Shown here one piece after another: positions 25,101 to 40,100 of a DNA stretch of 64,000 nt. The stretch is from Melieria omissa (lineage: Eukaryota > Arthropoda > Insecta > Diptera > Ulidiidae): positions 153,999,920 through 154,063,919 of the forward strand of contig OZ020267.1 of assembly GCA_963971225.1 (NCBI GenBank), in the 5' to 3' direction. The number at the start of each line of letters is the position of its first letter. Position 1 is the stretch's first letter. A model generated the notes under the pieces. That model had not been told where the DNA came from. It did not search any database and worked only from the letters and a program-made list of their open reading frames with translations. The translations under genes were made by a program, and so were the position numbers.

Positions 25101-28100
25101 ACCTTCCGAGCAGTTATTGGCGTTGTTGTCACATGTAACAGCGCCAACAACTTCGCGCGCGACGGCATCCACCGCGTCAACGAGTCCAGCCGTTCCGCTG
25201 TCGATTGCCGCCGCCAACGCGTCACGCTGCCGCAACTGCGCTGCTGGTGGCAGCGCTTGCTGGCTCTGTTTCAAGCGCAGCCGCCACCGCCGCCGGTTCT
25301 GCCCGCAACGGCGCAACTTGCGATTCCACGAGAAGGCGCAGCACTTGCGCGCGCCCGTCTCGAACTGCACCCGCACCTGACGCAGGTCGCCGTAGTTGAT
25401 GCGGCAGCTCACTTCGTAGTACTCCAGCGTCGCCGGCTGGGCGGCGGCGGCGCTGTCCGAGGCCGAATTGCAGCCGATTTCCGTGCGAAAACTTAACTGG
25501 CGAATGGACGCTGCGCCCGCTGCTGCACTACGGGCGGCCGCGCTCCGATGGCGTTGTTGTTGTGGTAGTGGACTTTTTCGTATTGATAGTTGTTGCATTT
25601 TTGCTGATTTGCTGAGTGAATTTTCGCTGCCGCTGCGGCATAGTACGCGCGATTTAGTTGCTGTTTGCAGATTGCCGCCTCGGATTCTCGCAAGCTGCCC
25701 GCATCAATCAGCTGATTGTCAGAAGATTCATTGAGGTTGGGCTGCTCGTTGTTCTGGTTGCAGTTGTTGTACACTTATTTTCTTTTTCCGCTGCGTGCCT
25801 GGTTCTATGTTATTTTTATTTTATTTTTGGAAAATTTGACGTGTTGCAAAATAAATTTTGAAAGATTTTTTTTCGGAAAACTTCAACGGCAGTTGATATT
25901 TTTTCCACATTTGTTTTCTGCTTGAGCCGAAAACTGTCAAACTCTCAGACATTGACGAAACTCAACGAAAGCGACAACATGCCCCACAAAGATTTGTTTG
26001 AAGTTTACCAATTCAAAATTTTTGGTAGCATGCACAAGCGTAGCATTTGGCAAAGCGTTAGTAGAAGTTCTCGCGCGCCAAGTCACCTGCTAGCGCCTCC
26101 TCCGACATGTCCATTCGTTCTGCACTTGCACTCGATTCTCCGCAACTCGCACCAACATTGCGTGGAACACGCTTCACGCATTGCCGACAAGATCGATCGA
26201 TCGCGAAATGATCCTGCGAGATATTCGATAGCTCGGCCACGGCAAAACACCCTCGCGCGCGTTAGCATCCACCGCGACTGACAGAGCTTCGCCAGCGCTC
26301 GTCGGGATGGCGCTCGAATCCACCACACAGATCGAGCACTGTCGATCGGGTGCCAAAAACTGCGCCGCTGCATCACCCCGCAGCCAACCTCGAGGCGCTT
26401 TCGTGCCGGCGGGAGCAATAAAAACGGGCGCGGAAAATGCGCGCCGAACGTTGCCAAACTTTTGTTATGGTAAAAGCTCAACTGATGCCCACTTGTGTCC
26501 ATGTGTTGCATGCGTAATTAGTTAGAAAACTTTCAGTTTTTCAACGGCGCTTTCATTGTTTACACAGCGTCTCGGCTCGTATTCACCATAGCAACACCAA
26601 TGACGTCAGGTTCCATTTGTGTGTGAGCACTTTGCGCATTACGGCAGCTTTGGCGTTGACTTTGGCCCTCAACTACACCGCAAACAAAAACTTAGTCCGC
26701 TGTAGACTCGCAGAAATGCGCCAAAGCGAAAACTTTTGCGTGGCCGAGTCGAGTGGAGCACAGCGGCAGCGTTTTGTCAGCGCAGATTTGCGTTTGTTTT
26801 ATGAATGAACGCAACGCTCGGACGCAACGAGGGACTCGATCATGGAACTGGTGTGCGTTGTTGCGCTGCTTGTTTAATTTATGGAATTTATTACGCATCT
26901 AGCAATTGCTTAATTTAGCGGGATTTCTTAGGGCTCAGTGCTGCTCTTCTTGTAGCCATGGCGCTATTTTCTCATTTTGGGCTCTTTGTCAGAAGAACAG
27001 ATGTGCCTGCTCGAGCACACTTATGCGCTGCTGCGAATTTCCGCCGCTAATGATGACACTTTAATGCTGATTCAACGCCAATTTTTCGGCTGCCACTTGA
27101 CAGGCGAACAAAAACGCCGCATAATGGAGCTCTTTATGGGGTTTTGCTGCAAAGTCCATAGAATGGACTTAGAGGAATTATGTACTTTTGATTGATGGGT
27201 GTCGCAAGGCGCAACTGTGAAGAGGCTAATGTTGTTGTGCTAATCGCTGATCATTTCGTGTTGAGCGAAGTTCCGTAAGAAGCCACAAAGCGCATAACGC
27301 TTTAAATCTAACTTTCACCTAGTTAAAAGTAATGAATTTTTTATATTTTACGACCACCTACTGGCTCTTTTTCCATTAAAAATCAGTCAGTACCAGTGTA
27401 CCAGTATTGGTTCTTACCAGATAACTTTTAAGCCGAAACCTATATTCCACTATTCAACCTCCTGCACGCACAGTTCAGAGGCAAATTTCTTCGCACAGTT
27501 TAGAAATGCTGCTCAGCCTCCACGACAGATCGTTGGGAGCATTTCGTAGAAAAACACACACCGCGTCCACAGCAATTAATTAAACTTGAACAACAACAAA
27601 CATTGACCATTAACACACTAAACTCAAACGCACCGAAGATTCAGACCCACGACTCATTTATCAAAATCTTGGACAGCAAAGTGTTAACAAGTCTTGCGAC
27701 CCAGTGGCACTAACAGCCACACTTCTAACTATCTGAGTGACTGCAATCAATTAGCCTAACTAGCTGACACACTTTTGGCCAACAAAAAGCAAGACAAACC
27801 ACCAGCAAAAGCTGGTGGCTGAAACGCTTACAAACGAATCACCAACGACAACGATCGGGTTCGGAAAAACAGAATGGCAGCAAAGTGCGATCGGTTACAA
27901 TCGCGATCAGTTTACCCACCAAAGCGCGTCGGTGCCAGTGAGCGGAGGAGCAGGAGGCAAGACGCCCGTTGGCCACTTGATTAAATTAGAATTTGAGCAG
28001 CGGTTGGAAATGCGATCCAAAGCAGCGTCAAGATGTTGTTGCACTGTGAAAACTGCGATCGCGCAGACAATGCTGCGAGCTGATTGCCGCCAAGTGGCGC

Positions 28101-31100
28101 GTAAAACGCGGTCGGAGATGTACACGGAAGCATAAACAAGTTAACGGAAATTTCAACGACCAGCTGAAGAGAACAAAAAACTATAAACAACAATTAAAGC
28201 AAAAACATACATACTCATGAATGTGTATGTATAGATGTATGTATAAATGTGTGTGGCAGCAGTGGCAAAGCAAAATCAAAAAAAAAACATGAAATCATGG
28301 GTTCCGCCTTACGCCTTCAAGTTCATTGCTATTGATGGCATTTTCACTGCCGCACCCAGCCAAATGCTTTGGCCACAAAGTGTTGTAGAGATTAGAAGCA
28401 AATAAATGAATTTGCAAGGACAACAACTATAAAACGTAAATAGTTGCATTAACAACAACAATAGGTATAAATAAATAAAGTAACAGAGAAGAGTTAACAA
28501 CAAACGTACAACAACAAATAAGTCGCTAATTTCACAACCAACTAATAAACAAACAAAAAATAAATAGGATCACACAAAATGTATCCAACATAAAAACCAC
28601 AGAACTAAACCAAAAACAGCTACCAGCTACATCACCAACAACAACAACGGCAACAATAGAGTGAACAACCGTAATAACACAGAGTCAAGAAAAACGAAAA
28701 AAAACAACCATAACAACGTTCACAATAGAAATTAGCTATCAACAACAATAACATTATAACAACAATAAAAAAACGTGCCAAACAAGCAACAAAGCAAAAT
28801 TAAAACATACAAAAATCACTAACAACAACAATACAACTCACAGAATAGAAAAACAAAACAATAAAAACAAAACACCCAGTATAACAACAGACGATAGCAA
28901 CGACAACAACAACAGTAAAATCAAAACCACCACAACAATTCTAGCTTATACGCCCGCCGAACAGTTATGCCATCGAGCAACAACAACAGCAACAAATGGT
29001 CAATTGCATCCGCGCTCGTGTCCGTACGTTATCAATAAATTAAATGTTATTTGCGCGTTGCATGCCGATCACGCCGATAATCGCAGCTGAGGCTGCGCCA
29101 TCAAACATGTTGCACATGTTGCTGTTGCTGTTGCTGCTGTCGTTGCCGCCGGCGCTGCCACTGTGGTCCGCGTTGTTGTTGTTGCTGCTTTGTGCATTAT
29201 TTGTAGTGCATTGGACAGCACGTTGACTGCACCACCAGCACCGCATTGCAGTCGCTGAGGCCAATGTTGCTGGTCGCGTTTGGCGCCAACGGCCACCATT
29301 TGCCGCTCGACTGCTGGACCAGTAAACGTGATTTATGCAGCCGATCGTGCCGCACAACCGTTTTCTTCTCGCTCTCCCCCTCCCTCTGCGGCTCCGAACG
29401 CGACCAGCTGCACTTCACCACCTACTCTCATTACTCATGGCATGCTTCTTCTTGTTTTGGTTCGTTGTTCATCTTTCGATTGCACTGGCTGCAGCGTAGC
29501 CTTTTCTGTTTGTTTGTTTGTTTGTTTATTCACTGTTAATTTCATTGTTGTTGTAGTTTGTTGCCGTTATTATTATGGATGTAGTTGGGGTTGTTGTTGT
29601 TGTTGTAGATTATTGTTCGTTTAAGTGAAAATTGCGGTCACACTTTGCTGATCGCATAAATACCGTTTGATTAATGCGGTATTTACGCTCATTGGTGGCG
29701 CATTAATTTCCACTAATTCGACGGTTTATCCAATCAAATGGCATAATTTTATTATAGTAAATTGTCGCTTACGTGCGGCGCTTTGCTTGTGTGCGCACAA
29801 ATCGTGACTGGCAACGTCGTTAATTCGTTCGTTTTCTATGGTCAATGTTAAGTGTTTTGAGTGTTTTTACAACAAATACTTCATTTTGGGCGACTGCAAC
29901 TGTTTATTGCAGCCAACCCCACATGAAGGTGACAACACAGAGAACACACAACAACAAAGACAATTGTGACTAGTGCAAAGTCACTTCTTATGTTCTAAAG
30001 TTCGAAAATGAAAACAAGTTGTTCCTACTTTTGAAACAAAACAAACAAGTAAACTAATGCAGTCACAGCTGTAAATAAATAAATTAAAATAATTTAACTG
30101 TAAAAAGTATTAATTTGCTTTTTCCCCCAAGTCATGTTTCAAGTCATAAGTCAGAAATGATTTTCGATTTCGTTGTCAATTAGTCAAAGTCAAACAACTT
30201 GTTTTGGTAGCTCTAAATCTTCAAAACATATACAAAATCCTTAATTATTTCAACATATATATGGCGACTAACTTACAACTAAGTTCACTATGATTTTTTA
30301 ACATGCACCCTCAAGCTTTCTAGGTCCACCTAACCCTTTCGACCCCGAATATAACCGTGTGTCTCGATATAACCTTTTTGGTTTTTTTAAATCATAAAAC
30401 ATTTACCTAAGAAGTGTTTACACGACATTTGAAGTCGCCCCGCCTTTTTGTTAGAGCTAGTTTACTTTTGAAAGCCGGCCTTGATAGTCAAGCGGGTAGC
30501 GCGCTGGCTTCTCATACCAAAGGCTCCAGGTTCGATTCCTGGCTCGGGCTGGTGAACAACTCATCTACTTCTATCGCTATCCACTTGAAGGGAATGAGAA
30601 TTACAAGAATTGCACAAGTGCGGTCTTGGCAGGCAATGGAAAAACCTCCAAGTGTGAACGAAAACCTGCCAATCGCCGTTCGGATTCGGCGTTAAACTGT
30701 AGGTCCCCTCCCCCCTTTCCCCATCCGCTTGAAATGTGTATGTATATGCTGTAACATATGTTGGCAAAACAGTGTTGCATACACAGTTCAAAAACGGGTG
30801 AAATATGTGGTATCACAATGGGCCTTTCAGGCCTCCGAGTGTGTCTCTCATAGAGGCAGCCACCGCAACCTAACCTAACCTTACTTTTGAAAAATGTTAG
30901 CTTAAAACGGGTTAAATAAATATTGTATGAATATTTTTTAATTATAGAAAAATCATATAATGCTTATGGAAAAATACAAAATTATCACTTTTTGATTTTA
31001 TTTGACCATTACTGAAGAAACAGAGTTTTGATCAAACGCGCCCAATTCGTAGACTTCAATTAGAACACAAACTTTCACTGATATCGCTGCAAATTATTGG

Positions 31101-34100
31101 AAATTATTTTGGGGATAGCAGTAAAATTTTTGTAATTTGCTTTGAATTCAGTTTGTTGGTGCCTACTTAAATTAAACCAATAAATCAATCGCATTTGCTA
31201 TAAAATGGCAAACAGGTGAAGTTGCTCCCAGGCAACTTTGGGGTCGAAAGCGCCTATCGTTGTATGACGTTTTGGTGGACTAAACTATTTTTCAAGTTTA
31301 GAGAGCTTAATCCCACTGTGTGAATCGACTGATTTACTATATAAGCGCTAATGAATATTTACCAATTGTTGTAATTTTTAATTTTAATTTATTCGAAAAT
31401 AATTTGCAACCAAACAAACACAAAACAGGGCGTCAGCCGAGTGCAAAAAGCAATAAATTATTGCAACATTTAATTATAATTTTGTGTTTATAAGTTTTCT
31501 TTTCCACCTTTCAAATCGTTTCCGGTCACTTCGGGCAGAAATTTCAAAGTAAAAAGCAACTCAATCGCTGGCAAAAACCTCGCACAATTGAAAGGAACTG
31601 GGAAAATGTTGAAACATTCTCCGCTTCAACCAACAACTTAATAAACTATAATTTGGCTAATAACTATACCAGCCAAGACGACGCCACCCACCGCAGTGCG
31701 CCGGTGCGCCAGTGAGTGAGTGATTGACCGATTGAGCGCGCGAGGCGGCCTTCGGCGGCACAATCAGTGCGCTGAACCTTAAACTTCAACTTCATTAGTT
31801 TCAAAGCGAGCAACGAAATTGAAAAGCAACATTTCAAAATTGCACAAACAAACAATTTTGCGCAAAGCAGAAAGTGAAAATGTTCGGTGTGCCACCGCCG
31901 AGATTTCCCCTTTCTCAACGCCAAAATCGAATGCAAAGCAATGTCCGCAATCGAAGCGATTGAAGGAATGGCTTCCAATTCAAAGTGGGCAGATTTGAAA
32001 ATGTTTACGGCGAGTTGTAGACAAACAACCGCAAGACCGCCGACCGACTAGCGAAAAAAAATCCGCCAACCAAAGACGGAAGTCAACAACAAACCAGAGT
32101 TTCTATGGATGAGCGGAAGATCGAGTCTCAGACTCAGTCAGTTGAAGAAACTAATTTGGCCAGAATCAACAATGACATGAAATGCCAACAACAAAAAGGG
32201 CAGTTGTCGAACTTGTGCGTAAAATCATGTTTTATGACTTGGCAACGAAATTTTATGATATTTAGTTGGAGATTTGCATCATTGACAGCACCGGCGGCTG
32301 AAGTGAAACGTGGAAAGGCACTTGAAATTGCAGGTCTCGGTGGTTCGGTTTGACTTTACAAATGTTTGACGCAACAAATGCTCGGAGTTACGTAGAAAGT
32401 GTGCGGGACGCGGCGAGCAATGAACCCAAATCTTACACTGAGAGAAATGCTGCGCACTTGTTTCGTGGCGGCGAAACATTTGGACGGCACTGTATTTAGA
32501 ACAGTTTTGCAGTTGCTGCACGTCGCTCTCGATGAGTGTCAGTGTGTCAGGGTTTTCGCTCCTCGATGCTCGGCTGACAGCAATGTTTACGCGGTGGGTA
32601 CACAAAATACATGACATGCACAACACAACAACAATGACATTATGCAATTAGATGGGGCGCTCACGTAGCACAGCACGAGGGTGGCCGATGAGTCATCGAC
32701 GGTTTCAAGCAGTTCATAAAGTGCTACATGACGTGTACACCGAGCAATTGTTGCGATTTGCGGTGGGATTCGCCCGCCGCAGCTTGAGACCATCTTCAGC
32801 CCAATTCGTTCACTTTTTGGCAGACGGCTTCAAAACGCCGTAGGGCAGTGAAAGCGAGCAGAGAAAGCCAAGCGAACAACTGAATGAAGCCAGCACAGCC
32901 ACAGCAAAACGACGGAGGCTGCTGGCGGAGGAGCAGCGCGACTTTTGTAGTTGCCGTTGTGGACGCACTCTGTGCAGTGTTCCAGACTCAAGCACGAGGG
33001 ATGACTGGTGAGTTCGACCGCGCTCACACCAGCGCATGCGTCTCCGTTGATGCCAACTCAGCAGCGGACGATGAGCAAATCATTGAATAGAAAACAAAAG
33101 CAACCATGGCATGGCGCCAGCACAGCACAAGGAATCAACAAATGCGTTTAGGTTTACAAAAATGTGGACAAAACTTTAAACGAAACGCAGGAAATGAAAT
33201 AAAATGAAAATGTTTTCCGTTTTATTTTGGCAAACTCGCCTATTCGCACCTACGTCAAAGTTCATGGCCCATATGGCAGCAACGACAGGTGGCAATCAAC
33301 AGCAGCAACAGGGCCACGTCCGCATTGTGTAGCAAAACAATCTCACGCGGATGCTTCACAACCAATCACACACTCCTACAGTGTAAAAATACTTCTCTCC
33401 TCGTTAAAAAAAAAATATACAGTGTGAAGGTAGTCACACGCTAGTTGGACCGCCATTTCCATATAAGAAACCACTTTTCGCATATTGCTTCATTTAAATT
33501 TCACAAAAATTACAAGCCAACACGCCAGAGGTTAATAGACTTTTAAACTATTATGACATGGCAGAAAATAAATGCACACACACACACTCGCATGGACCAC
33601 AAAGCCTTAATTATAACAAACTGGAAATGTTTTACGAAAAGTCAGTTAAAGCCAACACACATCCGTTGACAATTGCCGTGAATGAAATAAATAAACCGAG
33701 AAAACGACAAATGCATATTTGTCCATGTCTTCACTTCTTCTTTTCTAGCCGCATGGTGGATCGTAAGAAACGGCAAAGGAAGTGTGAGCAGAAGCTACGT
33801 TCGGAAGAGGAGTTTAACTACACAGGAAATGGCACAGCAAATGAAGACATAAAACTCTTCACAGCAGCAGCCGTGGCGGCGGCTGTGTAATTAAATTTTG
33901 TTCGACCGCATTTGCAGCAAGAAACCTCTGCCACGGCTTCTGCCAAGTTTTCGTGTTGTTTTGAGTTTTAAACTTTTAGCTGCACGCCCAGTGGCGGAGT
34001 CAAGCGCCGTCTGGCAAACAGGTGTCCGACGAGCAGTTCGAGCTGTTGAAGGGGGCACGGCATGACAACTGCACACCGTCATCAAAGTGTTTCATTGTGT

Positions 34101-37100
34101 GAGCTTCAGTCAGAAACGTCTGAACGTCCCTCAACTCATTCGTTACCAACGCAGCGCAGACTAAAACAGTCGACTAACAAAATTACAGTCTTCGATGAAG
34201 TGGTCTATTGAAGCCGCCTCTACTGCTTTAAAGCGCAACCAGCGTTAACTAGCTGCGCAAATTTTCCATAAACCAATGCAAAGTTGCACACATTAGCCAC
34301 TTAGGCCGATAATGAACTGAAAAACATCTAATTAAGCGTTCTTGGACGAGCCAAGTCGGATGGATTTATTAGCAGCAAATCATGCCAACAGATTTTTGGG
34401 TCAAGTTGTATTGTTTTTGGCCCACTTTGAGTGCCTTCCCCGGCTCCTACCACACCAACGCACACAATCAGCTTACGCTTCCGTTCCGCCTTGTACATCC
34501 TCGACAGGTTGCACCGACACTTGAGCGTTTCGTTATTCTGTACGCCGGTGAGAACATTTCAACTGAGTGCGGCACGCAAGTTGGGTGCACTGTGTACTGA
34601 ATATGGGTCACTTTGACAACAATAGCATGAAATTCGTTAATGTGAACTGGAGGTTTTTGGGTCGAAGAGCGAGTAACAGTTAATTTAGGCCGTTGTTAGG
34701 CAATCGAATTGAAAAACCAATAACTGAGTTGGCCGTTGCTAAATGAATTGAAGGTTGCGGCTTTCGGCCGAATGGGACCAGTAGTGCATGAAGTGAGTAG
34801 TGCGGATCTCAAAGGATCGTTGTGGAACATCTTTCATTGCACAGTTTGTGTGCAGACTGTATTGTCTGTTTCTGTGCCTCCACAAAGCTAAGGAAAGCGC
34901 TCGAAACACTTAAGTGGCGCACTGCGGCAGCGCCACTAACATCTCGCGCCCATACAAACACACACACACACAAACAAACGCACACATGCACACGTCAGCA
35001 GCAGCAAATCGAGCGGCTTGCATTGATTTTTCGCATCTTCTTCGCAGCATCCACAGCCTGACTCACCTTTCTGCTTGCGGGGCATACGAAACGAATTCCA
35101 TAGAAATGAGGACTTCTTCCGCAAGCCGGGCGCCCGATACAAATCCAATTCGCTGTAGGCAGCCGAGGGCGCGGTGCCGGAAGGCGTTGCAGGTGACAGG
35201 GATTTTCCAACGCCCCCCAGTACTTTGGTCGTGGCAGGCGCTCCGCCAGCGCCGCCGCCGCCGAGCGGCGTCAGCGTTGCGAGCAGACGCGGCTTCAGAC
35301 TTTTCGCGCACAACTTCACATCGCCCGGATAATCGTTTAAATTGATTTTGGGCGTCTTAGCGTTCTTGCGATTTTTCAACATTTGCACCGACTGCGCGCC
35401 GACAACACCAACGGCCGAACTGGCAGCCGCAACAGCAGCTGTTGTCGTTGTTGTCTGCAGATTTTGCGCCGAACCGTAGAACAAGGCGACAAAGTCATTC
35501 AGACCCATGTTGAGGCCGTGTGTTGTGTTTTCTACTGTGCGGTGGAACACAACAATTACCGAAACGGGACGGGCGGCAGGACGGCTGGGTGGTGGCGTCA
35601 ATTGAGGGTGGCGGCTGTCATCGGCGACATTGTCGCGAGAGAACTAGCGAAGGAGCACGCGCGTTGCACCGCGAGAGAGTCGGAGCGGAAGAGCGTTCAC
35701 GAACTGTGTGGCGTATCCTTTTTCGCTTCCAGTCACTTCAAAACTGTGCAAATACATTTTAAACGCAGCCAAAGTGTTATACGACAAATATACAGGAAAT
35801 GCAGTTTTTGTTTTATCAATTTTTGAACAAGTATAGCCAACATTTATCAATGATTTTTAGAGAAGCGCGGTACATGGATTAATGACGAAATCCTTTGCGA
35901 TCAGCTGTTGCAATCGTCACTTTGCTCGGCACCACAACTCACAATCAGCCGTCAAGTGTTTGACTGCTCAAAAGCGCCGCGTACAACTGACTGAATGCCT
36001 GAATAGTCGACCAGCTGGCTGCAGCGGCACTTGGCTGGCGGGTCGGTCGGCTGCTTGGCTGCGAGCGTGAATTGCGTTCGCGTTTGCTCCATAAACCCCC
36101 AGCCAGCAACTATTGCTGCCTGCAACTGTAATGCGTTGAAAACACAAACACACACACACACAAGTGTTTGTTGTTGTTGTTGTTGCTGCTTCTACTGTCA
36201 GCAACAATACCATACGAGTGTGTTGAAGACGCTGGCTCAAAACTCAACCGCAGACAGCGTAGCGGCTCAGACGGACAAACAAGGTAAAATAACTGAATAT
36301 TGAAAAAGCCAATGTAAGCTACACCAACAACAACAACAGCAACAACTATAGTAGCCGCAACAATAGCCACAGCACAAATGAAGCTCACATAGTAAAATAG
36401 AAACATAAAGTCGAAGACGTCGAGTTGGCATGAAGAGAAATGTTGAAGCGGCGACCGAGACCAGCAGCGAAAAGGCAAAAATAAAAGCAAGACGAATTGG
36501 TAAATTGGAGTTGGTGAATTGAGCGAAAGAAGGCAAGTACCTATTCATAACTCTCACACAGTGTAGCCGACGGACGGACGGACACACAACAGAGGCGCGC
36601 ACAACGCTCTGGGTTTTGCAATCTCAATCTTTGGAACCTTAGTTGGTCTAATACAACGATTTCTATAGGGTTTTCAGATAGCATGAACTAGAATAATCGA
36701 CGACGCTGCCATTTGAAGTCAATAAGAAGAATATATCTCCCAAGAAGAGAGCTTGAACTATTCTACTTTAGCGTCTCTGCCGTCTGGACATACACTAGAC
36801 TTAACCTAATCATCTATGCAAAGTGATCTAGTAAAGTGTTTCCCAGTTCCCAAGTACAGCTTTGTACTACGAGTATATAGGAGATCTATGTTCGGCAAGT
36901 GGGCGTTCAACATTTTCGTTTTGTTAGATAGCAATGCGAACATCTCTAAAGCAACTTGCTCTTTGTTTTATCTTCATCGAAATATTGTGGCTACGCCACT
37001 GTCTCACGAGCTGGTGTTGGAAATAATTCAAAACCTAAAAACACAACACATTCACGTTAGAAAAGAAAATTGCAAAAAGTCTTAAGTCAACTGCCAGTAA

Positions 37101-40100
37101 AAAAATATCAACACGACTATAAAGTTTTGCTTCTTTTCCCTTTTGTGTGGGCAAAAGTATCTGCTTAATTGTCGTTTCTTGTTGTTGTTTTTGTCTTCTA
37201 ACTACATATTGTTGTTTTTGGTTACATTATTAAATAGTCGGTAGGTTGATTTGTTGATAGTGACAAGCCAGAAGGCAGCAGCAGCAAAAAATTGGTTATT
37301 GTCAACAGCAACAACAACAGCCACTGCGAAGAAGCTACAATACGCCGTTATGTCTGACGTTTGTGGAAAAATTTCTATTTCTATTGTCGTCGTTGACTGC
37401 TTTTTTGCGATTTTGGCTTTTCACGCGAGCCAAAGCAATCGACGGCAATAACGCGACTTCCATTTTGACTGCAACAGTGACATTTGCCGACGGGCACATT
37501 TGCGATGTTTTCGTTTTCAGCTTGTTGCTGTCGCATTGACAATGTAGAAAATTGTGTAATTAAATGCGTGTGGCCAATGGTTTTCACACCTTTTCCTCTG
37601 TCGGCCAGCCGCCTGTCCGCGGATTCAATCACTCACTCATTCATTCATTCATTGGTGCGTTCTTGCTGCTTCATTCGAGCTGCCGATTTCGACATGTTGT
37701 GCGCATGTTTGGCCATTCAGCTATTTGTCTGTATGTCTGTCTGGCAGTTTGTCTGTCTTCGGGCCATTCGCTTTTCTTTCAGCCACCACCACACCACACC
37801 GCCAGAAGTCGATATGAGTGCAGCGCTCATACCGGCTTGACACTATTTGCTGCCGCAACAACAACAACAACAACAGGGAAGCACCTTTTTAGCGAACAGC
37901 GTTTGTGGGTCCCAAGCGTTAGGCCTTTTTAAGAAGCGTTAAGCATGACATCCCAGACAAACCGTAGTTTTGTGGAAAATGCTTAGAAACCAATGCAGAG
38001 AAATCAGCTAAAACCTTGCAAATTGTACTCAAATGATTTTCGGACACCTTTCCTATTCAAACAACAGGGAACTGTGTAGCGAAAAAGTCATTAACAACAA
38101 CAATTGTGTTCGCAGTCAATCCGCACTACAAATGGAACATTTTTTTTAGGACAATGAGCCGAGGCCTTGTTCCCATTTCATTTGCAGTGCAAAAACCCCA
38201 ACCACCGCTGATGGGTCTATGACGCTCCAGGTGGCACAATTTGATGTTTCATTGGGCACAGCTAACGCAAGTTTCATGCCATAATCGACGCTTTTAATTG
38301 CCGATATCAATTCTCACACCTTCACTAAAGCACATAAAATGCATTAATCGGCACAGCGGGCGCATGACTTGAGCAAAGAGCAAATTAAGGCACAATTTCA
38401 AGCGAATCTGCGTGTGGTTGTTGTTATTGTTATTGGCATTGTGCAACTATTGGTTATTGATCGATTTTATTGATACGCAAATGTATGCTTAATGTGTTTT
38501 ATAAATTTGTGTTACACAATTTTCCATTGATTTAGTCTGCAATTTTATAAGAAAAACGAAAATTATATTTCGTTCCATTCGATTATTTTTTATTTGGTTT
38601 ATGCATTTGCATTATACACACATTCACACATACTTATAGACGGCCACGACAGCCCGTTTTCAACACTAAGTTCGAGTTCGAGTCTACAATTCTATGCCAA
38701 TTACGAATGGCGCTTGGCTTGGCCCCAAGGCCAACTAGCGAAAGGGATAAAGTTTTTTCTTTTACTTTGATGTCAAAAGTCACCAACTGAGCCACTGTAA
38801 CCTTTTTGTGACTGGTTATCATTTTTGGCAAATGTTTGAAAAATTTATCATGTAACTCATACTTCATCGCCACACGAATGACACAGTAACTGCATAATGT
38901 GCCAAGTCGCTTCCGTCGACCTTTTTACTATCCAAAATACGAGCGGGGACCAGTCAAACAGCAGCAATTCCTCATTGCTGGGATTTTGCATATCGTGCAA
39001 CATTTTGTTACGTGCAATTCCAATTCAATTCACCTGCACTGCGAGCCGATCAAAGCATTTTCACCGCGCGCCTTATTCGCACATTTCCATAAAACCCAGT
39101 TAAGCTGCCGCTATTTGTTGTTGCAGACAATGCGCATAAATAGCTATTTCGCACTTGATTTTACGATTGTTGTACTTGCAACGAAATTGTTGCCACTTTA
39201 CTGCTGCAGAGCAATTAGCTGCCGCGCGGGCCGCCGCCACTCACGAAATCGCACCAATGCTCAGCACACACATACTTGGTTACGCATTGTAATCAAAGTA
39301 CGAACAACAAAAACGATGTGAGGCGAAAATTGCAAAAACCCCGAATGGGGGAAAACATTTTTTATAAAACAGTTTGGTTAAAAACGGCGGTTAACGGTGC
39401 AAAAAGACGAAAAGTAAAAGTGTTCGGAGGTGCGTGCAGCAGCGTATCGACAGTTTCGGAGTTGGAGTCATTCACTTGGGCCCATAAAACATAATTTGCA
39501 GCATGCTACAAAAAGTTGCTACTTTCATACATCGTTTTGTGTCTCACTCTCTCTGGCTCTCTGTCTGTCTGGTTTAGGTCTCTTGCTCCATATTTGGTAG
39601 TTTCTGAGTTACTACTCGAGTTTGGCTACTGATTTCAACGCTGATGGGGGTCAAATGATAAAAATGAAGCATGAATATTTGATCAACAGATTTGATTGAT
39701 CATTCTCAGAATGTACCAACTGGAAATCACCATTATGATTTTCGAAAAGTAAAATCCAACCAACAGATTTCTAAGACTCTTTGTGACTCTTTGCACCTCT
39801 TTCTGACAGCAAGACACTAAAAATGGTGTCATCATAAAATCCAAGATTGATCGAATCGCATTAAGTATTCAACATTTTTCAACGCAGCTGCAGTCGAACA
39901 GCACGTCGTCTGTTTGTTGTGATGCGCAAAATACAACAAACAATTTAAATGCATTGCTTTTGTATTGAAAATCAAAGCTAAAAGCTTTCAAAGCCCACAC
40001 TTTCAATGGCCCGCATGAGTATTAACACATATTGCTCCATATCGGCACTCAAACGATCACATTTCACGCAATCGTCACGGCGAAGGCGCGAGCCATCGCT

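Noticed and set aside
25493..25774. 93-codon minus-strand frame overlapping the proximal first exon, considered as an upstream ORF
   Set aside because: It opens at GTG and contains no ATG, so it would not be initiated as a uORF.
27815..28135. 106-codon plus-strand ORF
   Set aside because: Starts at GTG, no ATG context, no homology pattern or splice support.
29040..29357. Asn/Ser-rich minus-strand frame as a further alternative first exon
   Set aside because: No phase-1 donor near its end that would join the 19170 acceptor; left unassigned.
30474..30550. Functional tRNA gene
   Set aside because: It has good A/B boxes, but the target-site duplication encloses 407 bp, so this is the head of a retroposed SINE.
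38640..38860. tRNA-like or SINE-like segment with GTTCGAGTTCGAGTC
   Set aside because: Only a partial B-box resemblance; no A box, duplication or second copy seen in the window.
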